Assembly: GCA_023398375.1 (NCBI GenBank)
Contig: JAEWSH010000042.1
Coordinates: 124,001-188,000 of the forward strand
Source: Bacillota bacterium
Lineage (GTDB): Bacteria > Bacillota > Clostridia > Lachnospirales > Lachnospiraceae
DNA length: 64,000 nt
Reading direction: 5' to 3'
Shown: positions 26,789-36,168 of the stretch, one piece after another
Position numbering within the stretch: the first letter of the stretch is position 1
How the letters are laid out: each line of letters begins with the position of its first letter
Notes under the pieces: generated by a model
The model's input: the letters and a program-made list of their open reading frames with translations, nothing else
What the model was told of the DNA's origin: nothing
Database searches by the model: none
Position numbers and translations under genes: made by a program

Positions 26789-29392
26789 ATGCGGAGAATA
26801 CATAATTATTATACAAAACTATTTTTCGTGATTCTAATAACGGTAATCATAGCAAGCGGATTAATATCAGGCATCATAATTATACGAAACGTGAATAGTA
26901 TGCAATCCATTACGGAAAAGAGCCTGAATGCAAGTGCAGAACAAAAAGTGAAGATTTATGATGTGAATATAAAAAGCCTTCATGCATTATCAAAAAGTAT
27001 TGGAGACGATGTCCAAATTCAAAAATATTTTGTTGATTTAAACAAAGGCAAGGAGGACAAAGAACTTTACCAGAGTCTGAAAACAGATTTGGAAAGAGAG
27101 ATGAAGTCTTATTCCGGGTTATTGGAAAATGCTTTTTTTGTATATGATGGACTATGTTATATGGACGGTCTGGGAGGGGTATCGGTTGGATTTGATATTG
27201 AAGGGGAAGCAGCGGAGTGGTATACCAATGTAATAAGTACGAAGAAGCATTATCTTGGAAAACTGAAAGAATCACCGATTACAGGCCTTCCAGTAATGGT
27301 ATCAGCGTATCCGATAATGGATGAGAATCAGGAAGTACTTGCAGTATTTGCGTTGCCAATCAATCTTAGTGGATTTTCAAATGCAATCATATATAATCCG
27401 GAGAACGCAAATGAAAAAACAGCGATTATTAATAATTCAGGTACAGTTGTGGCTGCGAATGATACCGGATTGATCTTTAAATACAATATAAGAAAAGAAC
27501 TTCCGGAATTGAATCATTTTATTGAGGAAAAGAAGGAAGGAATTACGTATTACAGTAAAGAAGGAATTCGCTATCTGGCGGCCATAAAAAGATCAGATAC
27601 AGGCGTTACCATTATTCAGTCACTTCCTGTCAGGGTGTATCAGAAGCCTATTATGATATCCATTATGATTTCGGTCATGGTGCTGTTTGCAATTCTTTTA
27701 TGTGTGGCAGGCATTTCATTTCTGATAGCCAAGAATATAACGAAACCAATCCATATACTGGTAAATGAATTGAATGATTGTGCGGCAGGAAATTACGACA
27801 ACGAGATTCCGGATTATCTACAAAAGAGAAAAGATGAATTTGGCATTCTGGGAAACGCACTTAAGCTTATGAAGAACCGAACCAGTCAACTAATTATGAA
27901 CCTGAATCTTTCTAATGAGGAGGTCGAAGCTTCACTGGAAGAGGTAATTGCAACAGAGGAAGAGTTAAAGAAACAAAACGAGCTGCTGACTCAAAATGAA
28001 GAAGAACTTAGAAAAAGTAATGAATATAATAAAGCAATAATGGATGTAATTCCAGATGTTATTTTTATCATTGATAAAGAAGGTACTTTTACTCACTGTC
28101 AGGCAAGTAATGAAAATATGCTTTATTTGCCGTCAGAAAAATTTCTTGGTAAGAAGTTAGGAGATATCATGCCTGAGAGTATTGCCATGAAAGGATATCA
28201 AAAAATTCAATCTGCACTGGAGACAGGATCCCTTCAAAGCTTTGAATACGAACTTGAATTGGGAACGAGTAAGGAGATGTTTGAACTCCGTATTATCAAA
28301 TGTTTTACAGATGGCGTATTGGCGATTGCCAGGAATATAACCCATCAACATCTATACCAGAAACAGATAGAATACTTAAGCTATCACGATCAGTTGACCG
28401 GGCTTCATAACCGGCGTTCTTTTGAATACAATCTGAAGCAGCTGGATCGGGAAGAAAATCTGCCTTTATGTATTATAATGGCAGATGTAAACGGTTTAAA
28501 ACTTGTTAATGATTCCTTTGGACATAAGGCAGGGGACATTCTATTAACAAAATTCGCAAAGATTTTAAAAGAATCTTCTTCAACGCAGGAGATGATATTC
28601 CGTATAGGCGGAGATGAATTCGTGATCCTGATTCCCAATTGCAATCAGGAACAGGCAGATGAATTTGTAGATAAAATGAAAGAAACCTGTGATCTCGAGA
28701 CGGTCAATGCGATTCGCTTATCTGTTTCATTTGGCTGGGATATTAAAAACCATGTGAACGAAGATATCAATACAGTATTGAAGAGTGCGGAAGATTTTAT
28801 GTATAAGAAGAAGCTATTTGAAGGACCGAGTATGAGAGGAAGGACGATATCCCTTATCGTCAATACCCTCCATGAAAAGAATAGAAGAGAAGAACAGCAC
28901 TCAAGACGGGTAGCTGAATTATGTGAAAAACTGGCAATGAATCTTAACATGACTGAAGATAAAATAAAAGAAATAAAAAATGCGGGATTGCTGCATGATA
29001 TTGGAAAGATAGCCATATCTGAAAATTTACTGAATAAACCAGGAAAACTTACCACGGAAGAATTGGAGGAAGTCAGAAGGCATCCTGAAATCGGATATCG
29101 AATCCTGTGTTCTGCAAATGAGATGACAGATATCGCGGAGTATGTGCTTTCACATCATGAAAGATGGGATGGGGGAGGATATCCAAGAGGACTTTCGGGA
29201 GAAGAAATTCCTTTGCAGGCAAGGATGATAGCAATCGCAGACACATTTGACGCGATGACCAGTATTCGCAGCTACAGGGATCCTGTCAGTGAAGAAGATG
29301 CTGCCAGAGAACTAATGAAATATGCCGGTACACAGTTCGATCCAGAGCTGGTACACTGCTTTGTACATAAAGTATTGGGTTTCCAGCAATAA
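26789..29392 (+). CDS. membrane sensor with PAS, GGDEF and HD-GYP domains
   Basis: The 867-residue protein is a c-di-GMP switch enzyme. It has a membrane helix (about 10-32), an external sensor region of the dCache type (about 35-285), a second helix (about 287-313), HAMP and a Glu-rich coiled coil (to about 410). A PAS domain (about 415-535), GGDEF domain (RIGGDEF near 606) and HD-GYP domain (LLHDIGK near 735, HHERWDGGGYP near 788) follow. Both catalytic signatures are intact, so it could both make and break c-di-GMP. The usual RxxD inhibitory site before GGDEF is absent. GGAGG precedes the ATG. Confidence 0.93.
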   Translation: MRRIHNYYTKLFFVILITVIIASGLISGIIIIRNVNSMQSITEKSLNASAEQKVKIYDVNIKSLHALSKSIGDDVQIQKYFVDLNKGKEDKELYQSLKTDLEREMKSYSGLLENAFFVYDGLCYMDGLGGVSVGFDIEGEAAEWYTNVISTKKHYLGKLKESPITGLPVMVSAYPIMDENQEVLAVFALPINLSGFSNAIIYNPENANEKTAIINNSGTVVAANDTGLIFKYNIRKELPELNHFIEEKKEGITYYSKEGIRYLAAIKRSDTGVTIIQSLPVRVYQKPIMISIMISVMVLFAILLCVAGISFLIAKNITKPIHILVNELNDCAAGNYDNEIPDYLQKRKDEFGILGNALKLMKNRTSQLIMNLNLSNEEVEASLEEVIATEEELKKQNELLTQNEEELRKSNEYNKAIMDVIPDVIFIIDKEGTFTHCQASNENMLYLPSEKFLGKKLGDIMPESIAMKGYQKIQSALETGSLQSFEYELELGTSKEMFELRIIKCFTDGVLAIARNITHQHLYQKQIEYLSYHDQLTGLHNRRSFEYNLKQLDREENLPLCIIMADVNGLKLVNDSFGHKAGDILLTKFAKILKESSSTQEMIFRIGGDEFVILIPNCNQEQADEFVDKMKETCDLETVNAIRLSVSFGWDIKNHVNEDINTVLKSAEDFMYKKKLFEGPSMRGRTISLIVNTLHEKNRREEQHSRRVAELCEKLAMNLNMTEDKIKEIKNAGLLHDIGKIAISENLLNKPGKLTTEELEEVRRHPEIGYRILCSANEMTDIAEYVLSHHERWDGGGYPRGLSGEEIPLQARMIAIADTFDAMTSIRSYRDPVSEEDAARELMKYAGTQFDPELVHCFVHKVLGFQQ

Positions 29393-29401
29393 AAAACTAT
29401 G

Positions 29402-29513
29402 CAAACTGACGAAGCCAAGTTCTAATGTTATAGGCACTTGGACTATGAGAAACACGCTTTGCGAGTTCCGATAGTTTCAGAGTAGCCAAATGAAAGCCAG
29501 TTTGTATTTGGCT
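29402..29513 (+). promoter_or_regulatory. structured leader before the Tet(M)-like gene
   Basis: The 172-nt gap contains several possible stems: CCAAGT (29415-29420) with ACTTGG (29436-29441), GAAAC (29449-29453) with GTTTC (29474-29478), and AGCCAAAT (29484-29491) with ATTTGGCT (29506-29513). CAAACTG near 29402 could instead pair with CAGTTTG near 29499, giving an alternative fold. Ribosome-protection genes are known to be controlled by leader attenuation; that role here is inferred. Confidence 0.4.
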
Positions 29514-29564
29514 CGTTGTTGCGTAAATTAAATTATACGAAGAAATGATACAGGAGATTGTGCA

Positions 29565-32264
29565 ATGAAAAGATTAGTTGTTGGTATTCTGGCCAACGTG
29601 GATGCTGGTAAAACGACGCTGGCGGAAAGTATGTTATATTGCACCGGCAGTATCGGAAAATTAGGCAGAGTAGACCATAAAGATGCTTTTCTTGACACCT
29701 ATGAGCTGGAACGTGAAAGGGGAATTACCATATTTTCGAAACAAGCGATATTCAAGTTTAAAGATATGGAAGTCACACTTTTAGATACACCGGGACACGT
29801 AGATTTTTCTGCTGAAATGGAACGCACTCTGCAAGTCCTGGATTATGCAATTCTAGTGATCAGTGGCAGCGATGGTGTACAGGGACACACTGAAACTTTA
29901 TGGAGATTACTGGCACGATATCAGATACCTACTTACATTTTTGTAAATAAGATGGATCTGGTGGGAACTGACCGTAAGTTGCTCATGAATGAAATAAAAA
30001 AGTATTTTCATGATGGATGTATAGATTTTAGCGCAGATCAGGATCCAAAGGTATGGATGGAGAATCTGGCAGTGTGCGATGAGACATTATTGGAAATGTA
30101 TATGGAGAGTGGATCTGTAAGGACTGAAGAGATAGCAGAACTCATAGCAGAGAGAAAAGTTTTCCCCTGTTTCTTTGGTTCTGCATTAAAACTGGATGGC
30201 ATTTCGGATTTTCTTAGCGGTCTGGTGATGTTTTCAAAGTGTGTCTGCTATCCGGAACAATTTGGTGCAAAGATCTATAAGATAGCAAGAGATGATCGGA
30301 ATGATCGATTGACTTATATGAAGATTACAGGTGGAAGCCTGAAAGTGAAGATGCTGCTTACGAATCATAAAGAAGCAATAGCAGAACAAAAACTACAATC
30401 GAAAGAAAAAAACGAAATCTGGGAAGAAAAAGTCGATCAGATACGTATCTATTCAGGAAGCAGATATGAGACTGCAGATGAAGCAGAAGCAGGTACCATT
30501 TGTGCTGTTACGGGGCTGAGTAAGACATTACCAGGTGAAGGTCTTGGAATAGAGGAACTTTCAGGAATACCGATTTTGGAGCCTGTACTTAATTTTAAGG
30601 TATTGTTACCACCGGAATGTGATGCACATACGATGCTTTCCCGATTACGACAAATGGAAGAGGAGGATCCGCAGCTGCATATTGTGTGGTCAGAACAGTT
30701 GAAAGAGATTCAGATTCAACTTATGGGAGAGATACAGATAGAAACCTTAAGGAGTCTTATCTTGGAACGTTTTGGCATGAAGGTCGAATTCGGTTCCGGC
30801 AATATTGTATATAAAGAAACAATTTTAGAACCGGTGGAAGGCGTAGGGCATTTTGAGCCATTACGGCATTATGCGGAAGTTCACCTGTTATTGGAACCTG
30901 ACGAACCGGGAAGTGGGCTTACGTTTCATACCTCATGCAGCGAGGATGTATTGGATCGCAATTGGCAGCGGTTGGTGCTAAGTCATTTGGAAGAAAAAGA
31001 ACATTTAGGAGTTCTGACCGGCTCACCAATTACAGATATGAGGATAACACTTGCTACAGGACGAGCTCATCAGAAACATACGGAAGGAGGAGACTTCAGG
31101 CAGGCAACTTACAGGGCCGTGAGGCAGGGATTAAAGCAAGGGAAAAGTGTTCTGCTCGAACCATATTATAAATATAAGCTGGAAATACCTACGGAATCAG
31201 TGGGAAGAGCTATGGCAGATATCGGACGCATGTACGGCAATTTCACATCACCGGAAGCGGTTGGGGAGATGTCAGTTCTGAAAGGGAGTGTACCGGTTTC
31301 AACTATGCGTGGGTATCAGATGGAAGTAACTTCTTATACCAGAGGCAGGGGAAGACTCACCTGTGCACTGAGCGGATATCAACCATGTCATAATGCGGAT
31401 GAGGTGATACAGGCAATTGGTTATGACAGTGAAAAGGATCCGGATAATCCAACTGCTTCTGTATTTTGTGCGCATGGTGCCGGATTTGTAGTAGAATGGG
31501 ATAACGTAAAAAAATACATGCATCTGGAAAGTGTACAAAAAATGGAAATCAAGGAAGCACCAAAAGAAAAACAGCCCAAAGTGAATGTAACAGCATCCTA
31601 TGATGGCTCATGGAAAGAAGATAAAGAGCTTGAGGCTATATTTGTGCGTACTTTTGGACCGATCAGACAGAAACCTGCCAAAAGAAGATTCAGTTATGAA
31701 AACAGGACTAATTCAGTTGAATCAAAAGATCGAATGCAGACGATGCAGCAAACAGAAAAAAGAGAACCGGTCAAGGAATATTTACTGGTTGACGGTTATA
31801 ATATTATTTTTGCATGGGATGAATTAAAGGAACTTGCAGAAGTGAATCTGGATGCGGCAAGGAATAAACTGATGGATATTCTTTGCAATTATCAGGGGTT
31901 CAAACAGTGTATCCTAATATTGGTATTTGATGCCTATAAAGTAAAAGGCGGAGCAGGTGAGACACTGAATTATCATAATATCCACGTGGTATATACAAAG
32001 GAGGCAGAAACGGCAGATTCGTATATAGAGAAGGCGACTCATGAAATCGCCAAAAAGCATCATGTCACAGTAGCAACGTCAGATGCTTTGGAACAGTTGA
32101 TCATTATGGGAAATGGGGCTTTTCGTCTTTCGGCAAGTGGACTGAAGGAAGAAATTGACCGAACGAGTCATAAAATTCGAACAGATTATATGGGGAAGCA
32201 GACAGGCGGGCGTAATTATCTTGGACAGCAAATGAGTGATAAGATTCCTGAAATATTAGAATGA
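29565..32264 (+). CDS. Tet(M)/Otr-like translation GTPase fused to a YacP/Rae1-type NYN nuclease
   Basis: The 899-residue protein begins with an EF-G/Tet(M)-type GTPase (ANVDAGKTTL, RGITIF, DTPGHVDFSAEM, NKMD near 128-131), followed by the Tet(M) domains II-V up to about residue 680. A linker leads to a C-terminal NYN domain (about 738-890): LLVDGYNIIFAW, VFDAYKVKGG, YTKEAETADSYIEKA, VATSDALEQ and GAFRLSASGL. This matches YacP/Rae1, the ribosome-associated mRNA nuclease of Bacillus subtilis. The fusion suggests a factor that binds the ribosome and cuts mRNA in or near the A site. Whether it confers tetracycline resistance is not shown. Confidence 0.9.
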   Translation: MKRLVVGILANVDAGKTTLAESMLYCTGSIGKLGRVDHKDAFLDTYELERERGITIFSKQAIFKFKDMEVTLLDTPGHVDFSAEMERTLQVLDYAILVISGSDGVQGHTETLWRLLARYQIPTYIFVNKMDLVGTDRKLLMNEIKKYFHDGCIDFSADQDPKVWMENLAVCDETLLEMYMESGSVRTEEIAELIAERKVFPCFFGSALKLDGISDFLSGLVMFSKCVCYPEQFGAKIYKIARDDRNDRLTYMKITGGSLKVKMLLTNHKEAIAEQKLQSKEKNEIWEEKVDQIRIYSGSRYETADEAEAGTICAVTGLSKTLPGEGLGIEELSGIPILEPVLNFKVLLPPECDAHTMLSRLRQMEEEDPQLHIVWSEQLKEIQIQLMGEIQIETLRSLILERFGMKVEFGSGNIVYKETILEPVEGVGHFEPLRHYAEVHLLLEPDEPGSGLTFHTSCSEDVLDRNWQRLVLSHLEEKEHLGVLTGSPITDMRITLATGRAHQKHTEGGDFRQATYRAVRQGLKQGKSVLLEPYYKYKLEIPTESVGRAMADIGRMYGNFTSPEAVGEMSVLKGSVPVSTMRGYQMEVTSYTRGRGRLTCALSGYQPCHNADEVIQAIGYDSEKDPDNPTASVFCAHGAGFVVEWDNVKKYMHLESVQKMEIKEAPKEKQPKVNVTASYDGSWKEDKELEAIFVRTFGPIRQKPAKRRFSYENRTNSVESKDRMQTMQQTEKREPVKEYLLVDGYNIIFAWDELKELAEVNLDAARNKLMDILCNYQGFKQCILILVFDAYKVKGGAGETLNYHNIHVVYTKEAETADSYIEKATHEIAKKHHVTVATSDALEQLIIMGNGAFRLSASGLKEEIDRTSHKIRTDYMGKQTGGRNYLGQQMSDKIPEILE

Positions 32265-32301
32265 ATTTAATTCAAATGAACTTCCTCATAAATTAAAAAG
32301 G
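32264..32301 (+). repeat. nested hairpin element, copy 2
   Basis: Bases 32278-32301 match 16221-16244 at 21 of 24 positions. An outer stem AATTTA (32264-32269) with TAAATT (32289-32294) replaces the C-G pair of copy 1 by T-A, keeping the pairing. It begins at the end of the Tet(M)-like gene and has no T-run directly after. Confidence 0.45.
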
Positions 32302-32371
32302 GTCGGGTTGTATATTATGATTAGAATTGTTAAAATATAACAAATAAAAAAAAATATATGAGGGGATTCAT

Positions 32372-33091
32372 ATGAACATATTGGGAATTCTTTGGGATTA
32401 TGACGGGACAATTGTAGATAGTGCAAATAAGAACATAGCAGTGACTATTGAAGTATTGAAAAATTTTGATAAAGAAATTGAAAATCATCTGCCCGATGCG
32501 TTATGCAGTTACGAAAATTATCAACGAGCAAATCATACCTATAAAAATTGGCGTGAACTCTATATGAAATGTTATGGATTAAAAGAAGATCAATTAGATG
32601 AGGCAGGAAGACTGTGGACACCTGAGCAATTAAAAAATCATACGATTCCGGACATGTTTGATGGGTTGGCAGAATTATTTCATTATCTAAAACCTGTTAG
32701 AATGGGTATTTGTTCTCAAAACGGTAATAGGAATATCAGGGAAACGTTAAAATATTATGGTGTACAAGACTGCTTTGAAGCTATTGTCGGATATGATGAT
32801 GTGGCAGGGGGCGAACAGAAACCAAATCCCAAGGGATTTGTGAAATGTGTAAAATTATTGCAGAAGAATGATATGGATGGTGTATTTATTTATATTGGAG
32901 ACCATTGTGAAGATATTGTGTTTGGAAAAAACGCGCAGGCAGAATTGGATAACAATAATGTAAAGGTCATTTGTATTACGATTGATCATCTCAAATTGAA
33001 TGTAAATCAAAATTGGACAGTACAGCCAGATTATTATGCCAATACGACGAATGAGCTTGAAAATATTCTGATGAACTTAGCGAATATGTAG
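32372..33091 (+). CDS. HAD-superfamily hydrolase (phosphatase-like)
   Basis: The 239-residue protein has HAD motif I WDYDGTIVDS with the two catalytic Asp, motif II in GICSQNG, a Lys in EQKPNPKGF (motif III) and motif IV YIGDHCEDI. The cap lies between residues about 15 and 90. It resembles phosphoglycolate phosphatase-type small-molecule phosphatases; the substrate cannot be told. GAGGGG precedes the ATG. It appears to be a single gene. Confidence 0.88.
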   Translation: MNILGILWDYDGTIVDSANKNIAVTIEVLKNFDKEIENHLPDALCSYENYQRANHTYKNWRELYMKCYGLKEDQLDEAGRLWTPEQLKNHTIPDMFDGLAELFHYLKPVRMGICSQNGNRNIRETLKYYGVQDCFEAIVGYDDVAGGEQKPNPKGFVKCVKLLQKNDMDGVFIYIGDHCEDIVFGKNAQAELDNNNVKVICITIDHLKLNVNQNWTVQPDYYANTTNELENILMNLANM

Positions 33092-33214
33092 CCTTATATT
33101 ATAGTCAGTAGGGAATGAAAGAATAATAGTGATGCTATATAAGGGAATAAGGTTGAATAAAAGATATTCAGCCCCATGATTTATGTGAGCAAAGGTCGCA
33201 GACGGGAGCTAAAA

Positions 33215-33895
33215 ATGGAAAAAGAGAAGAGATTGTCTGACAGCATTGCAGATGCAATATTGTCAATGGTAACAATAGAAAAAAGATTTAAGCCAGGTGA
33301 TAAACTGCCGAATGAGAATCAGTTATCGGAAGAATTAAAGATAAGCCGTACAACATTAAGAGAAGCTTTTCGCATCCTGGCGGCAGGTAATGTTGTAGAA
33401 ATTCGAAGAGGTAAAGGGACTTTTATAAGGGAAGACTTTGAAGAGCAGTCTCTGGAAACATTGTCACCGCTCACAACTGCAAAAGCAGATGCAGGAGATC
33501 TGTATGAGATGCGATTGATTTTTGAACCGGAAGCAGCTTATTATGCAACAAAACGTGCGACAGATACAGAATTGAGCCGAATTATGGCTCTTGGCGAAAA
33601 AATAGAATTCCTGATACGTGAGGGAAAAGATAGAACAACGGATGAGCAGGCGTTTCATAAGGCAATTGCAAAAGCGACCCATAATGAATTCATGAATAGA
33701 CTTATGCCAATTATTTTTGAAGCTATTGATAAGGGTGTTGTTCTCTCAGAGTCGAAGAAATCGTTAGTGGAAGAAACGATCTCAGACCACAGGATGCTGT
33801 TACAGTTTATGAAAAGCAGAAACGCAGAGGGTGCAAGGACTGCTATGAAAATACACATTTTACATGCAATAGAACAATTGGAAATTGAAAAATGA
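33215..33895 (+). CDS. FadR-subfamily GntR transcriptional regulator
   Basis: The 226-residue protein has an N-terminal winged helix (about 5-72: PGDKLPNENQLSEELKISR, TTLREAFRILAAG, EIRRGKGTFI) and a C-terminal all-helical FCD ligand-binding domain (about 95-220) with DLYEMRLIFEP and a metal-ligand-like DEQAFHKAI...H pattern. Such regulators bind organic acids and control catabolic genes. The ATG at 33215 follows GGGAG by 6 nt. It lies 280 nt before ilvD and could control it, since an imperfect palindrome overlaps the ilvD promoter. Confidence 0.9.
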   Translation: MEKEKRLSDSIADAILSMVTIEKRFKPGDKLPNENQLSEELKISRTTLREAFRILAAGNVVEIRRGKGTFIREDFEEQSLETLSPLTTAKADAGDLYEMRLIFEPEAAYYATKRATDTELSRIMALGEKIEFLIREGKDRTTDEQAFHKAIAKATHNEFMNRLMPIIFEAIDKGVVLSESKKSLVEETISDHRMLLQFMKSRNAEGARTAMKIHILHAIEQLEIEK

Positions 33896-33906
33896 TTTTG
33901 CGACAC

Positions 33907-33942
33907 AAGAATTTCACTCCTAAAAGAGAGAAGTTCTTTTTT
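33907..33942 (+). terminator. terminator of the GntR-type gene
   Basis: AAGAATTTC (33907-33915) pairs with GAAGTTCTT (33930-33938), one G-U pair, followed by six T. Confidence 0.75.
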
Positions 33943-33949
33943 AATTCAA

Positions 33950-34090
33950 GACAAGCAAGTGGCTTTCACTTCGCGGTATCTAAGGCTGAACTGTAACTTG
34001 GATTCAGCACGCCGCCGCCGCATACAGCTGCTCACCAAACTATGTGGTACATCAATTTGTAAAGCTCTCTTGAATAAAGGGTATACAACT
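33950..34090. other. GC-richer unassigned segment between the regulator and ilvD
   Basis: A stretch including GCACGCCGCCGCCGCAT is distinctly richer in G+C than the flanking spacers. A short frame here (61 codons from 33959) has no ribosome site and no protein-like pattern. I see no named feature; it may be a fragment of an interspersed repeat. Confidence 0.3.
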
Positions 34091-34092
34091 GT

Positions 34093-34122
34093 GTTGACAG
34101 CAGACAACATAATATATATAAT
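34093..34122 (+). promoter_or_regulatory. consensus sigma-A promoter of ilvD with imperfect operator
   Basis: TTGACA (34094-34099), a 17-nt spacer and TATAAT (34117-34122) match the consensus exactly. An imperfect 16-bp palindrome (34093-34108, GTTG...CAAC, 12 of 16 symmetric positions) covers the -35 box and could be the site of the neighbouring GntR regulator. Confidence 0.8.
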
Positions 34123-34148
34123 ACTTCTTATAAGAAATAATTAAATGA

Positions 34149-34162
34149 GCCGCGAAAGCGGC
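34149..34162 (+). promoter_or_regulatory. GNRA-tetraloop hairpin before ilvD
   Basis: GCCGC-GAAA-GCGGC forms a compact 5-bp hairpin in the mRNA, ending 4 nt before the GGGAG ribosome-binding site of ilvD. It could stabilise the transcript or affect translation start. Confidence 0.45.
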
Positions 34163-34176
34163 AGATGGGAGCAAAT

Positions 34177-35835
34177 ATGAGGAGTGATAGAATTACGCAG
34201 GGAGTGAATGCAGCACCACAGAGAGCATTATTGCATGCGCTAGGAATAACAGATCGGGAGTTTGGAAAACCATTCATTGGTATCGTTAGTTCTTTTAATG
34301 AAATTGTGCCGGGTCATATGAATCTTGATAAGATTGCCGAAGCGGTGAAGCAAGGTGTGCTGCAGGCAGGTGGTATCCCATTTATATTTCCCGCGATTGC
34401 CGTTTGCGATGGCATTGCTATGGGACATGAAGGGATGAAATATTCTCTTGTTACACGAGAATTAATAGCTGATTCCACCGAAGCTATGGCTACTGCGCAT
34501 CCATTTGATGGATTGGTCATGATTCCGAACTGTGACAAAAATGTTCCGGGCTTACTTATGGCAGCAGCCAGATTAAATATCCCCTCAATTTTTATCAGTG
34601 GCGGACCAATGCTGGCAGGAAAAATGGGAAAAAGAAAGATCAGTTATTCAAACATATCAGAAGCAGTTAGTGAATTCCGCAGTGGAAAAATGGATGAAAA
34701 AACATTATGTGCCTATGAAAATGCGGCATGCCCTACCTGTGGTTCCTGTTCAGGCATGTTTACTGCGAACAGTATGAACTGCTTAACGGAAGTATTGGGA
34801 ATGGCTCTTAGTGGAAATGGTACTCTTCCGGGAGTTTATTCAGAGAGAATCAGACTTGCAAAAGAAACCGGCATGCAGATCATGGAATTAGTGAGGAAAG
34901 ATATTAAGCCACGAGATATCATGACAAAAGATGCTTTTTATAATGCACTTACTATTGATATGGCACTGGGATGCTCTACAAACAGTATGCTCCATCTTCC
35001 TGCAATCGCGCACGAATGTGAGTTCGAACTGAATCTGGATATGGCAAATGAGATCTCAGAGAAGACACCGAATCTATGTCATCTTGCGCCGGCTGGAGAA
35101 CATTACATAGAAGAACTTCACGATGCTGGTGGGATTCCGGCTGTCATGAATGAGATTCATAAATTGAATCTGCTGAATACGGAGTGTTTGAGCTGTAATG
35201 GAAAGACACTGGGAGAAAATATAAAAGGAAAAGTTGTAACCGATCATGAAATCATACGTAGTGTAGCTGCTCCATACAGTGAAAAAGGAGGAATTGCAGT
35301 ATTAAAAGGGAATCTGGCTCCGGACGGCTGCGTCGTGAAACGTTCTGCTGTCGCAGATATGATGATGAAACATACCGGATATGCCAGAGTATTTGACTGT
35401 GAAGAGGATGCATTAAATAAGATTTATGAGGGACAAATTCATGCAGGGGACGTAGTAGTCATTCGATATGAAGGACCAAAAGGAGGACCGGGGATGAGGG
35501 AGATGCTGAATCCTACTTCTGCAATTGTGGGAAGCGGACTTGGTGAGAGTGTGGCTTTGATTACAGATGGAAGATTCTCAGGCGCGACAAGGGGAGCAGC
35601 AATCGGTCATGTCTCACCCGAGGCAGCAGTTGGGGGCAATATTGCATTCATTCAGGAAGGTGACCAGATTGAGATTGATATTCCTGAAAATAGGATAAAT
35701 ATACTGATTTCAAATGAAGAACTTGAAAGTCGTAAGCGAAAGTGGAAACCAATGGAACCAAGAATAAAAAAAGGATATCTGGCCAGATATGCTAAAAATG
35801 TCTCTTCGGGCTGTACAGGAGCTGTTCTGCAGTAA
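34177..35835 (+). CDS. ilvD: dihydroxy-acid dehydratase
   Basis: The 552-residue Fe-S enzyme dehydrates 2,3-dihydroxy-acids to 2-oxoacids in valine, leucine and isoleucine synthesis. Conserved blocks are all present: MRSDRITQG, MIPNCDKNVPG and CPTCGSCSGMFTANSMN with cluster cysteines, GCSTNSMLHL, and the ending LITDGRFSGATRG. Length is normal for the family. The ATG at 34177 follows GGGAG by 5 nt; the ATG at 34165 overlaps that site. No other branched-chain gene is nearby, so it stands alone under its own consensus promoter. A relative acting on sugar acids (Edd/sugar-acid dehydratase) is less likely. Confidence 0.95.
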   Translation: MRSDRITQGVNAAPQRALLHALGITDREFGKPFIGIVSSFNEIVPGHMNLDKIAEAVKQGVLQAGGIPFIFPAIAVCDGIAMGHEGMKYSLVTRELIADSTEAMATAHPFDGLVMIPNCDKNVPGLLMAAARLNIPSIFISGGPMLAGKMGKRKISYSNISEAVSEFRSGKMDEKTLCAYENAACPTCGSCSGMFTANSMNCLTEVLGMALSGNGTLPGVYSERIRLAKETGMQIMELVRKDIKPRDIMTKDAFYNALTIDMALGCSTNSMLHLPAIAHECEFELNLDMANEISEKTPNLCHLAPAGEHYIEELHDAGGIPAVMNEIHKLNLLNTECLSCNGKTLGENIKGKVVTDHEIIRSVAAPYSEKGGIAVLKGNLAPDGCVVKRSAVADMMMKHTGYARVFDCEEDALNKIYEGQIHAGDVVVIRYEGPKGGPGMREMLNPTSAIVGSGLGESVALITDGRFSGATRGAAIGHVSPEAAVGGNIAFIQEGDQIEIDIPENRINILISNEELESRKRKWKPMEPRIKKGYLARYAKNVSSGCTGAVLQ

Positions 35836-35859
35836 GAACTTTAAAATATTCAGGAACTG

Positions 35860-36030
35860 CTACTTTGCGAAGGAACTGCTTATTAAAAAGCCCAGTACTG
35901 CACCGTATATTATGGAAGCATAAGGATTTGAAGTAATTGGGCAGGTACCACTTTGACAGCCTACCAGTTTATAGTAAAGATATCCTAATATTGCACCAAT
36001 AACTGTGCCTATCATTATTTTGAAAATCAT
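35860..36030 (-). CDS. small membrane protein, DUF6132-like
   Basis: The 56-residue protein has two hydrophobic segments (about 2-17 and 34-52) around a LVGCQSGTCPITSNPY loop. The G-C-x3-TCPITSNPY pattern is that of a small membrane-protein family (DUF6132) found in anaerobes, often near thioredoxin or rhodanese genes. AGAGGAGGT precedes the ATG at 36030; an earlier start would add 33 residues before that site and was rejected. Role unknown. Confidence 0.8.
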   Translation of the reverse strand: MIFKIMIGTVIGAILGYLYYKLVGCQSGTCPITSNPYASIIYGAVLGFLISSSFAK

Positions 36031-36168
36031 TGTTTTTACCTCCTCTGATTTTTTTAAATTATAGCAGTCTGCCGCATTGTAGTTCTGTGACAAGCTCACA
36101 CAAGGAGAAGCATACATATAAAAGTGCACAGCAACGATATAAAGGACATATCAAAGGATTTTAAGGAA

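Noticed and set aside
33959..34144. 61-codon frame between the GntR gene and ilvD
   Set aside because: No ribosome-binding site, unusual composition, and it runs through the consensus ilvD promoter.
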